Of a stretch of 64,000 nt of DNA, positions 1 through 7,125 are shown in pieces. Position 1 is the first letter of the stretch. Each line of letters opens with the position of its first letter. The notes beneath the pieces are model-generated. The model was not told the origin of the DNA, searched no databases, and saw nothing but the letters and a program-made list of their open reading frames with translations. The position numbers and the translations under genes are program-made. Where the stretch lies: positions 1 through 64,000 of the forward strand of contig CAJKWD010000002.1 in assembly GCA_905203475.1 (NCBI GenBank). The letters are read 5' to 3'. This stretch comes from an uncultured Acholeplasmataceae bacterium (GTDB lineage Bacteria > Bacillota_I > Bacilli_A > RF39 > UBA660).

Positions 1-2799
1 ACTGATATTGTAACCAAAGAAAAGTCTGCTACAGCTAGTAATGTAACAGAACCAAATCACAGTGGAACAAGTGCGACAATTAATGCGAAATTTGAGTTGC
101 CTGGAGATTTTATCAGTTATGATATCACAGTGGCCAATCAAGGAACATTAAATGCTGTATTAGACTCTATAAAGATTAAGATGAAGGACCAAGAAGTATT
201 CTTGTTTTCAGTAGATGGTATTCAATCAGGTGAAGCTTTAAATGTAGATGAAGAAAAAACATTTACTTTAACAATTCGTTATAATGAGAACATCACATCT
301 ACACCAGATATTACCAATATAGATTTATCAATGAATCTTGATTATCTACAAGAGGGAAGTGAATCTAACTTTGCTGGAGCAGACTTACCAGAAATGGGGG
401 ATTTAGGAATTCAAGGAATCGACATTCAGGCAGAAGAGACAAGTCTAGCTACTACGATTAATGCAACCAATGCGATTAAGTATTACTTCTCATTGGATAA
501 TGATAAATGGTATGAGAAAACAGATAAAAATTATACATTCTATGATTTAAAACCAAATACAGAATATACAATCTATGTAAAAGCAGAAGATGTAAGTGGA
601 GAAGTAGTCTTTTCAAGTAAAACTGTGAAAACAGATGATAAAACAAAACCAAATATTCAATTATCTATAGGAGATCATCAAACAGGAGAAAATAATTGGT
701 ATCAAGGATTAACAATTAATTCTAAGATAACAGATAATGACCAAGTAAAAGAAACGTTGTATTGTACAACAACAGAGTCAAGTTGTACTCCAACAGAAAA
801 ATTAGAACTTGTTGAAGGAGTAGGACATGTACAATTTGCTAGTAATGCTCAATCACAAAAAGTATGTATCAAAGCAACAGATAGAAAAGGAAATGAAAAT
901 ACAAAATGTAGTAATGCATATATGATTGACGGAACAGAACCAACTTTAACTGATATTACATTAACACCGAATGATGATACGATGACAATTACAGTGAACA
1001 GTAATGATAAAGAGAGTGGATTATACACATACTACTATAGTAAAGATGGTGGAAGTGAATATATCGAAAGTAAAGATTCAAATTATACTTTTACTTCACT
1101 TGAAGAGAAAGATTATTTAGTCAGTGTGTATGTCAAAGACAAAGCAGGAAACACTTCCGAACCGGTAGCAAAAAGTACAACCATTCGATATGCAAGTTAT
1201 TGTATTCATAATGATATAACAGACTTATCAGATTGTGTATTAGCAAGTGAAACACAAAATACAGATATAGAAGCAGCTAAGAAAGAGATAGAAGCAAAAG
1301 GAGCACCAAACTTTAGAGTAACGAGTCCAAATGTTGTATATCAAGAGAAGCATGCGACATCAACTGGGACTTACACATCAGATACATATCACAATATCTC
1401 GACTTCTTATACCTTTGATCAAAGTACAGGGATTTATACATTAACAAATTATACATTAACAGACCCAGAGACATTAGATTTCTCAAGTGGACAGACATAT
1501 TATACTTGTCAAAATACAAGTACAACATGTACCACCATGTATGCGATTACAGGAGTAACAACTAGTACAGACAGTACAGGAGCAAAGACATATAAGATGA
1601 CAAAGTATGATTATAGTGCCAGTGTAAAAAGTTATGATAATAGTGAGTCAGGATTATATGCAGCCACTGATGAAGATGGAACAAGTTATTATTACAGAGG
1701 AGCAGTAGCCGGAAACTATGTAAAATTAAATAATAAATATTACCGAGTAATTCGAGTAAATGGAGATGGAACCTTAAGAATTATTTATGATGGAACAACC
1801 CCACATGAAAATGGAGAATCAAGTAGTAATCGTCAAGTAGGAACCAGTGCATTTAATCCATATTATTCCGATAATGGATATGTAGGATATATGTATGGAG
1901 ATATGAGTCAGAATGTGATTACAGAGGGAGAAAATACATGGACTTATACTGGATTATCTGCAACCGCAAAATATTATTTTGGAACAAGTTATTCATACGA
2001 TGAGTCAAAGAATGCCTTTACAGTAACAGAAGATATGGTTGCAGCAACAGTAACAGAGTATGGCCAGAAGTATAATGATAAAAAATACTATACATGCTTT
2101 AGTACATCAAAGACAGGAACCTGTCAGAGACTTATTCATGTACAAAGTTATAGAAACGCGACACAAATGAGTGTCAAATCAGTAGAAAATTCATCAACGT
2201 CATATAATCAAGCACATCAGAATTTAAATAATAGTACAATGAAGAGTTATTTAGAAAATTGGTATACGAATAATTTAAGTAGTGTCGATGATAAGATATC
2301 AAAGACTACTTATTTCTGTAATAATCGTCAATTAGCAACGAAAGGAGATAATACATATAAGAATACAGGATATGGAATTACGCCATCATTCTATGGATAT
2401 ACAAGATTCTACGATTGGAATGGAAATGCGACAGGACCGACACTATTGTGTCCACAGGATAATGATAAGTTTACCGTATCAACATCAACGGGAAATGGAA
2501 AACAAACAAAACCAATTGGATTAATTACAGCCGATGAAGTAAATATGGCCGGAGGAAAGAGTGGTTCTAGAAACATGTTGTATTACTTGTATACAGGAAC
2601 AGATTACTGGACCATGTCGCCGTCCTACTTCGTCAACAGTGCGTATGCGCACGAGTTCCTCGTGACGTCTTCCGGTGAGCTGAACGCTTGGAGCTATGTG
2701 ACGTATGGTTACGGCGTCCGCCCAGTGATCAATTTAGATACAAAAAATATAAAATTTACAGGAACAGGAACGATGCAAGATCCATATGTAATCGAATAA
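1..2799 (+). CDS. Giant surface protein with C-type-lectin-like C-terminus, 5' end missing
   Basis: The frame is open from base 1, so the start lies before the window; at least 932 residues are visible. The visible N-terminal half is a chain of Ig/fibronectin-like modules (aromatic YYFSLDNDKWYE and YYYSKDGGSEYIE strands with KDKAGN turns). The last ~370 residues start at the motif SGLYAATDEDG and end in YWTMSPS...GVRPVINLD...DPYVIE, a layout shared with the protein at 44413-45402 and typical of secreted lectin-like adhesins. The segment at 2611-2730 is strikingly GC-rich compared with its surroundings. No sortase motif is visible at the C-terminus. It is followed by its own terminator. Ligand and function are unknown; surface display and binding are inferred. 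Confidence 0.75.
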   Translation, partial: TDIVTKEKSATASNVTEPNHSGTSATINAKFELPGDFISYDITVANQGTLNAVLDSIKIKMKDQEVFLFSVDGIQSGEALNVDEEKTFTLTIRYNENITSTPDITNIDLSMNLDYLQEGSESNFAGADLPEMGDLGIQGIDIQAEETSLATTINATNAIKYYFSLDNDKWYEKTDKNYTFYDLKPNTEYTIYVKAEDVSGEVVFSSKTVKTDDKTKPNIQLSIGDHQTGENNWYQGLTINSKITDNDQVKETLYCTTTESSCTPTEKLELVEGVGHVQFASNAQSQKVCIKATDRKGNENTKCSNAYMIDGTEPTLTDITLTPNDDTMTITVNSNDKESGLYTYYYSKDGGSEYIESKDSNYTFTSLEEKDYLVSVYVKDKAGNTSEPVAKSTTIRYASYCIHNDITDLSDCVLASETQNTDIEAAKKEIEAKGAPNFRVTSPNVVYQEKHATSTGTYTSDTYHNISTSYTFDQSTGIYTLTNYTLTDPETLDFSSGQTYYTCQNTSTTCTTMYAITGVTTSTDSTGAKTYKMTKYDYSASVKSYDNSESGLYAATDEDGTSYYYRGAVAGNYVKLNNKYYRVIRVNGDGTLRIIYDGTTPHENGESSSNRQVGTSAFNPYYSDNGYVGYMYGDMSQNVITEGENTWTYTGLSATAKYYFGTSYSYDESKNAFTVTEDMVAATVTEYGQKYNDKKYYTCFSTSKTGTCQRLIHVQSYRNATQMSVKSVENSSTSYNQAHQNLNNSTMKSYLENWYTNNLSSVDDKISKTTYFCNNRQLATKGDNTYKNTGYGITPSFYGYTRFYDWNGNATGPTLLCPQDNDKFTVSTSTGNGKQTKPIGLITADEVNMAGGKSGSRNMLYYLYTGTDYWTMSPSYFVNSAYAHEFLVTSSGELNAWSYVTYGYGVRPVINLDTKNIKFTGTGTMQDPYVIE
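2611..2730 (+). other. Candidate DGR variable region (VR) inside the surface-protein gene
   Basis: I counted 69 G/C in these 120 bases, against 18 of 60 at 2341-2400. The island ends abruptly after GTCCGCCCAGTGATC and is followed by AT-rich sequence. Codons at loop positions are mostly NNC or NNT (TAC, TTC, GTC, AAC, CAC, CTC, AGC, TAT, GGT), as expected if AAC/AAT codons in a template were adenine-mutagenised. The encoded end YWTMSPS...YGVRPVINL is where DGR targets with a C-type-lectin fold carry their variable residues. Boundaries are approximate. Template repeat and reverse transcriptase are not in the window. Confidence 0.65.
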
Positions 2800-2821
2800 A
2801 AAGAGTTTGAAAACTCTTTTT
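2798..2821 (+). terminator. Intrinsic terminator of the surface-protein gene
   Basis: Perfect 11-bp inverted repeat AAAAAGAGTTT / AAACTCTTTTT with a two-base centre. It overlaps the stop codon and ends in a T run. Confidence 0.8.
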
Positions 2822-2839
2822 ATATGTTTTAAAATCATA

Positions 2840-2868
2840 TTGCATTTTCGATATGAACTTGATATGAT
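2840..2868 (+). promoter_or_regulatory. SigA-type promoter for rhodanese gene
   Basis: TTGCAT, 17-bp spacer, TATGAT, followed closely by the GGAGG ribosome binding site at 2872-2876. Confidence 0.55.
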
Positions 2869-2884
2869 GTTGGAGGAAAGTAGG

Positions 2885-3286
2885 ATGAATATGAAAAAGT
2901 TTATTATTTTATTTATATGTTTATTATGCTTTACTACAGGTTGTGAAGATAAAAATGTAATTGAAAAAACAAATGCTGGATATACACATATTTCTATGGA
3001 TGTAGCTAAGGAATATATGAAGGAACAAGATACTATTGTAGTTGATGTTAGAACAGAAGAAGAATATGAAACAGGACATATTAGAGGAGCGATTAATATT
3101 CCTCTTCATGCGATAGATGGAACAGTGGTAGGAAAGTTAAAAGACTATAATCAAAAAATACTTGTCTATTGTGAAAGTGGAAACCGTAGTATTCAGGCAA
3201 GTGCTAAATTAGCATCTCTTGGTTATAAAAATGTATACGAAATGGGTGGTATACAAGATTACGATGGAGAATTGAGTCAGTCATGA
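2885..3286 (+). CDS. Rhodanese-domain lipoprotein
   Basis: Single-domain rhodanese (sulfurtransferase) of 133 residues, probably tethered to the outer face of the membrane. The N-terminus MNMKKFIILFICLLCFTTGC is a lipoprotein-type signal ending in a lipobox-like TTGC, though Thr at -3 is unusual. The rhodanese domain has VVDVRTEEEYETGHI and the active-site loop CESGNRS, so the catalytic cysteine is present. The start at 2885 is chosen because GGAGG lies 8 bases upstream; a longer reading frame from 2807 would begin inside the preceding terminator. The stop overlaps the next start (ATGA), so the two genes are probably co-translated. The sulfur acceptor is unknown. Confidence 0.8.
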   Translation: MNMKKFIILFICLLCFTTGCEDKNVIEKTNAGYTHISMDVAKEYMKEQDTIVVDVRTEEEYETGHIRGAINIPLHAIDGTVVGKLKDYNQKILVYCESGNRSIQASAKLASLGYKNVYEMGGIQDYDGELSQS

Positions 3287-3906
3287 AAATAGATTCTTTA
3301 AAAACAATCAATGAGGAAGAAATGGAAGATACTTTAGAATATATAAAAATGTCTGAGCAAGAGCAATTTGATTTTTCTGGTATTACGGAATGTAATCATT
3401 GCTATTTTGAAAAAGTTCAATTTACTGATTTACACTTTCAAAATATTTCTTGTTATGATGTGGTATTTAAAAATTGTGATTTTTCTAATGTTATATGGAA
3501 TTCCCATTCTGATTTTGCAGGTCCATTTTTGAATCATGTGACTTTTGAAAATTGTAAAATGGTTGGAACTGATTTTGGGATGACGGCTTTAAAGAAAGTA
3601 ACGTTTCAAAATTGTGTAGGTCGTTATGTGAATTTTTCTTTCGTAACGATGAGAGAAGTGAAAATATTATCTTGCTCTTTTCAAAACATGATATTGCAAG
3701 ATACGACTTGTAAAAAATTATTATTGCAAGAAAATGAATTATTTGGACTAGAATTATTACATACATCATTAAAAGATGTCGATATGACTAGTAATCATAT
3801 GGATGGATTAAAAACAGATTTAGAAAGTATTCAAGGAATGATTGTGAATCCTGAACAAGCATTACAATTATCTAAATTATTAGGAATTATAGTGAAAAAT
3901 CTATAA
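3283..3906 (+). CDS. Pentapeptide-repeat protein
   Basis: 207 residues built almost entirely from pentapeptide-like repeats of the A(D/N)LXX kind in a degenerate form: FEKVQF, FQNISC, FKNCDF, VTFENCKM, VTFQNC, CSFQNM. The expected fold is a right-handed quadrilateral beta-helix. The C-terminal segment IQGMIVNPEQALQLSKLLGI is the usual end of YjbI-type members. No signal peptide is visible, so it is probably cytoplasmic. Some relatives (Qnr, MfpA) protect gyrase, but nothing here proves that role. It overlaps the rhodanese gene by four bases. Confidence 0.75.
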   Translation: MKIDSLKTINEEEMEDTLEYIKMSEQEQFDFSGITECNHCYFEKVQFTDLHFQNISCYDVVFKNCDFSNVIWNSHSDFAGPFLNHVTFENCKMVGTDFGMTALKKVTFQNCVGRYVNFSFVTMREVKILSCSFQNMILQDTTCKKLLLQENELFGLELLHTSLKDVDMTSNHMDGLKTDLESIQGMIVNPEQALQLSKLLGIIVKNL

Positions 3907-3917
3907 TTCTTTTTTTA

Positions 3918-3958
3918 TGACAAAATAGTCATGACAGAATTTGAATTTATAGTATAAT
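3918..3958 (+). promoter_or_regulatory. Promoter of two-component operon with TGACA/GTCAT repeats
   Basis: A good -10 (TATAAT, 3953-3958) lacks a consensus -35. In that place lie TGACA (3918-3922), GTCAT (3928-3932) and TGACA (3932-3936). Similar GTCAC/GTCAT elements precede the 5947 gene, suggesting an operator for the response regulator. This is inferred from sequence only. Confidence 0.4.
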
Positions 3959-3975
3959 AATTTTAGGTGATATAC

Positions 3976-4656
3976 ATGCAGAAATTACTGATTGTAGAAG
4001 ACGATGAAACAATTCGTTTTGGGTTAAAGTATTATTTAGAACAAGAAGGTTTTGATGTCTACCAAGCATCTACTGTGAAAGAAGCATATGATAAATTTTC
4101 TAAAACGAATTTTGATATTGTTTTATTAGATTTAAATTTACCGGACGGGAATGGTTTTGATTTATATCGTGATATGAAAAAAGTAAAAGAGGTACCAACT
4201 ATCTTTTTAACAGCCAATGATCAAGAAGTATCTATTGTTATGGGACTAGATATGGGAGCAGATGATTATATTACAAAACCATTTAAGGTAAGAGAGTTAT
4301 TATCGCGTATTAAGACAGTATTACGTCGTAGTGGGAAAAAACAGGATAATACCATTCAAGTTGGAAATGTTGTATTAGATATGCATCAAGCGAAAGTATT
4401 TAAAAATGGGGTTGATGTAATGTTAACAGCACTTGAGTATAAAATATTTTTAACATTGGCATTAAATTATAATCAAGTATTAAAAAGAGAAAGTATTTTA
4501 GCAAACATTTGGGATGTCAATGAAGAATATGTCAATGATAATACACTAACAGTATATATTAAGAGAATTCGTGAAAAGATTGAAGATGATCCGAATCATC
4601 CTCGTATTATCCAAACAGTTCGCAAATTAGGTTACAAAGTAGGTGACCCATGTTAG
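3976..4656 (+). CDS. OmpR-family response regulator (VncR/BceR-like)
   Basis: Cytoplasmic DNA-binding partner of the histidine kinase encoded next. The 226-residue protein has a receiver domain (residues 1-115) with acidic pair VEDDE, phospho-acceptor Asp52 in LLDLNLPDG, Thr79 and Lys101 (ITKPF). A winged-helix output domain follows, with LTALEYKIFLTLA and VYIKRIREKIEDD. The ATG at 3976 is preferred because AGGTGA lies just upstream; a GTG at 3967 overlaps that site. The kinase start overlaps the end of this gene by 7 bases. Linkage to an ABC exporter suggests an antimicrobial-peptide or cell-wall-stress response, as known for Vnc and Bce modules. Confidence 0.88.
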   Translation: MQKLLIVEDDETIRFGLKYYLEQEGFDVYQASTVKEAYDKFSKTNFDIVLLDLNLPDGNGFDLYRDMKKVKEVPTIFLTANDQEVSIVMGLDMGADDYITKPFKVRELLSRIKTVLRRSGKKQDNTIQVGNVVLDMHQAKVFKNGVDVMLTALEYKIFLTLALNYNQVLKRESILANIWDVNEEYVNDNTLTVYIKRIREKIEDDPNHPRIIQTVRKLGYKVGDPC

Positions 4657-5873
4657 GAAAAAGAAGAAAACAATTTCTTTTATTTGAATTTCTTCTCTTT
4701 TGTTTTTGTATTTTATTTGCTTTTATGATGACCAAAGTGACAACGGATATTTATCAAAAACATATTTATGAGCGAGAAGGAACGTTATTAAAAAGAGTCA
4801 TAGAAGAACATCCGGAAACAGAAGAAGAAGTTATTCAGCTTTATGAACAAACCGATTTTCGTAAAATAGATACAAGTATTTTAGAAAAATATGGGTATGT
4901 AACGAGTGATGATTTAAGATATTTTCAAGATATAAAACAAGCACATCGTAATTTGTTAATATCACAAATTATTTTTGTAACTATGTTATTTGTAATACTG
5001 AATATTGCTTATATTTGGTATCAATGGAATCAAGATCGTAAATTAAAAGAATTAGATCAATATTTATTAGCTGTTTTAGCAGGAAATTATAATCTGGATA
5101 TTAGAGATTATCAAGATGGTATTTTAAGTTCTTTAAAAAACGATGTATATAAAATGAGTGTGTTATTAAAAGAAGATAAAGAAAGAGCAATAGAACAACA
5201 AAAATATTTAGAAAGTGTTTTATCAGATATTTCTCATCAATTAAGAACACCACTTACGAGTATGTATGTTATGAATGATTTGTTGAGTGATGGCAAAGTA
5301 CGAGGTAAACAAAAGAAAGAGATTTTAAATAAAAATCGTGCACAATTAGAAAGAATAGAATGGTTAATTACTACTTTATTAAAAATGTCTCGTATTGATG
5401 CGGGAACAGTTGTTTTTAAAGAGGAAAAAGTAACAACGAAGGAATTGATTAAAAAAGCTTTAGAACCGATTAATATACCTATAGAATTAAAAAAACAGAC
5501 GATATTAATTGTTGGTGATAAAAAGAGTACTGTATTGTTAGATAAAAAGTGGACAGTGGAAGCATTTGTCAATATTTTAAAGAATGCTCATGAACATACA
5601 TCTGTAGGGGGAATGATTATTATTAAAATTACTGATAATCCTTTATTTACAGAATTTTTAATTCAAGATAATGGAACGGGCATTGCCAAAGAAGATTTAC
5701 CACATATTTTTGAACGTTTTTATAAAGGTAAAAACTCATCGAGTGAATCCATTGGGATTGGATTAAATATGTCTAAGACGATTATTCAAAAAGAAAATGG
5801 AACGATTATGGTAGAAAGTACAGAAGGGAAGGGAACTACTTTTACAATCCGTTTTTATAAAGCAGATATTTAA
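4650..5873 (+). CDS. Membrane sensor histidine kinase (VncS-like)
   Basis: 407 residues. Two membrane segments (about 9-28 and 103-123) enclose a short extracellular loop of about 75 residues. A HAMP-like linker follows, then a HisKA domain with His196 in SDISHQLRTPLTS and an HATPase domain with NAHEHT (N box), DNGTGI (G1), FERFYKG and SIGIGLNMS. All catalytic motifs are intact. The small sensor loop suggests that sensing may need the linked transporter or the membrane protein encoded at 5947, as in Bce-type modules. Starts at ATG 4650 behind AGGTGA. Confidence 0.88.
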   Translation: MLGKRRKQFLLFEFLLFCFCILFAFMMTKVTTDIYQKHIYEREGTLLKRVIEEHPETEEEVIQLYEQTDFRKIDTSILEKYGYVTSDDLRYFQDIKQAHRNLLISQIIFVTMLFVILNIAYIWYQWNQDRKLKELDQYLLAVLAGNYNLDIRDYQDGILSSLKNDVYKMSVLLKEDKERAIEQQKYLESVLSDISHQLRTPLTSMYVMNDLLSDGKVRGKQKKEILNKNRAQLERIEWLITTLLKMSRIDAGTVVFKEEKVTTKELIKKALEPINIPIELKKQTILIVGDKKSTVLLDKKWTVEAFVNILKNAHEHTSVGGMIIIKITDNPLFTEFLIQDNGTGIAKEDLPHIFERFYKGKNSSSESIGIGLNMSKTIIQKENGTIMVESTEGKGTTFTIRFYKADI

Positions 5874-5884
5874 GTGACAATTCT

Positions 5885-5928
5885 GTCACTCTTTTTGTCA
5901 CGATAGAGTCATATCTATTTACTATACT
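5885..5928 (+). promoter_or_regulatory. Second promoter in the cluster with three GTCAC/GTCAT repeats
   Basis: GTCAC (5885-5889), GTCAC (5897-5901) and GTCAT (5908-5912) are spaced 12 and 11 bases apart, about one helical turn. They precede TATACT (5923-5928), which has no -35 at the normal distance. This looks like an activated promoter for the 5947-9717 genes. The activator is probably the neighbouring response regulator. Confidence 0.45.
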
Positions 5929-5946
5929 GTAGGTGTAGGTGATAAT

Positions 5947-6429
5947 ATGACAAAGTGTAAATATGAAAGATTGATTATGATTGCAATTATTGTAGGAGTG
6001 ATTGGTATATTAGGGTTTAGTGAATATTGTATGGCACAAAAAGAAGATAAGATAGATAAGCCCACGACAGAAAAAGTAAGCAATCAAGATGATATGGCAA
6101 CATATCACAATATTATAGTTGCGAAAGAAGTACTCACAGATTTGAAAAAGATGAGTAAATGTGCTGGTCGTGATCATATCGAATTACTTACCCAAACAGG
6201 ATATCAGGAAAATGGAACAGAGGAAGAAAAAAGTGGTTTATTAATTCGTTTTGGAAGTAATGACGCAGAAGAAAATCAGTTCATTCAAGAGTGGTTAGAA
6301 CAACATGGTTGGCAGTACGGATTTGTCCAATTTCAACAAGAGGATTACTTATTATATCGTTATACAGGACGTGATATTGCAAAATCAATTCATGAGGCAA
6401 ATGTGACATTTTCTGAGTACTTAAAATAG
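5947..6429 (+). CDS. Membrane-anchored VanY-like protein lacking zinc ligands (pseudo-DD-carboxypeptidase)
   Basis: 160 residues: one membrane anchor (10-24) and an external domain. I read the domain as a degenerate peptidase M15B/VanY fold. TQTGYQ matches the usual SGYRS strand, KSGLLIRFG the SxHxxGxAxD strand, WLEQHGWQYGF the WLxxNAxKYGF helix, and DYLLYRYTG the ExWHFRYVG strand. The metal ligands His and Asp are Glu94 and Arg101, the last His is Leu136, and the catalytic Glu is Asp133. Hydrolysis is therefore unlikely. Sitting between a VncS-like kinase and its ABC exporter, it may sense or bind a D-Ala ligand or drug; that is inference. Confidence 0.6.
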   Translation: MTKCKYERLIMIAIIVGVIGILGFSEYCMAQKEDKIDKPTTEKVSNQDDMATYHNIIVAKEVLTDLKKMSKCAGRDHIELLTQTGYQENGTEEEKSGLLIRFGSNDAEENQFIQEWLEQHGWQYGFVQFQQEDYLLYRYTGRDIAKSIHEANVTFSEYLK

Positions 6430-6442
6430 AGAGGATGAAAGT

Positions 6443-7123
6443 ATGGAAATATTAAAGGTTGAGCATTTAACAAAAACGTATGGTACTGGCAAGACACAAG
6501 TAAAAGCATTAGATGATGTTAGCTTTTCCGTTGAAAAAGGAGAGTTTATTGCGATTGTTGGAGCGAGTGGAAGCGGGAAAAGTACTTTATTACATTTAAT
6601 TGGAGCAGTAGATAAACCGACAAGTGGGAAGGTTTATGTAGAGGGAGAAGATATTTTTAAACTCAATGAAACAAATCTGGCGATTTTCCGTCGCCGTCAA
6701 GTAGGTTTAATCTATCAATTTTATAATTTAATTCCAATTTTGGATGTAAAAGAAAATATGACATTACCTGTTTTATTAGATGGTAAGCAAGTAGAAGAAG
6801 ATTATTTGAATGAGTTAATTCAAATTTTAGGGTTAGGAAAAAGAATGAATCATCTTCCAAATGAATTATCAGGAGGAGAACAACAGCGTGTATCTATCGG
6901 CCGAGCTCTTATGAATCATCCTGTTGTTTTATTAGCAGATGAACCAACAGGAAATTTGGATAGTAAAGCAAGTGCTGAAATTATGAAATTATTAAGGCTT
7001 TCTAATCAGAAATATAAACAGACAATTATTATGATTACTCATGATTATAATCTGGCTTTAACTGCAGATCGTATTATTGAAATAAAAGATGGAAAAATTA
7101 TAAAAGATGAGAAGGTGAGATAA
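6443..7123 (+). CDS. ABC transporter ATPase, MacB/BceA/LolD type
   Basis: 226-residue ATP-binding subunit that powers the permease encoded next. Walker A is GASGSGKST, the Q-loop lies in YQFYNLIP, the signature is LSGGEQQR, Walker B is VVLLADEP and the H-loop is ITHD. Length and sequence are those of the MacB/LolD/BceA group that drives mechanotransmission-type FtsX permeases, in line with the linked two-component system. It starts 13 bases after the pseudo-VanY gene and ends 2 bases before the permease, so these genes form one operon from the 5885-5928 promoter. Confidence 0.92.
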   Translation: MEILKVEHLTKTYGTGKTQVKALDDVSFSVEKGEFIAIVGASGSGKSTLLHLIGAVDKPTSGKVYVEGEDIFKLNETNLAIFRRRQVGLIYQFYNLIPILDVKENMTLPVLLDGKQVEEDYLNELIQILGLGKRMNHLPNELSGGEQQRVSIGRALMNHPVVLLADEPTGNLDSKASAEIMKLLRLSNQKYKQTIIMITHDYNLALTADRIIEIKDGKIIKDEKVR

Positions 7124-7125
7124 CC

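Noticed and set aside
97..99. TTG start for the first gene
   Set aside because: The same frame is open without a stop from base 1, so the TTG is internal and the true start is outside the window.
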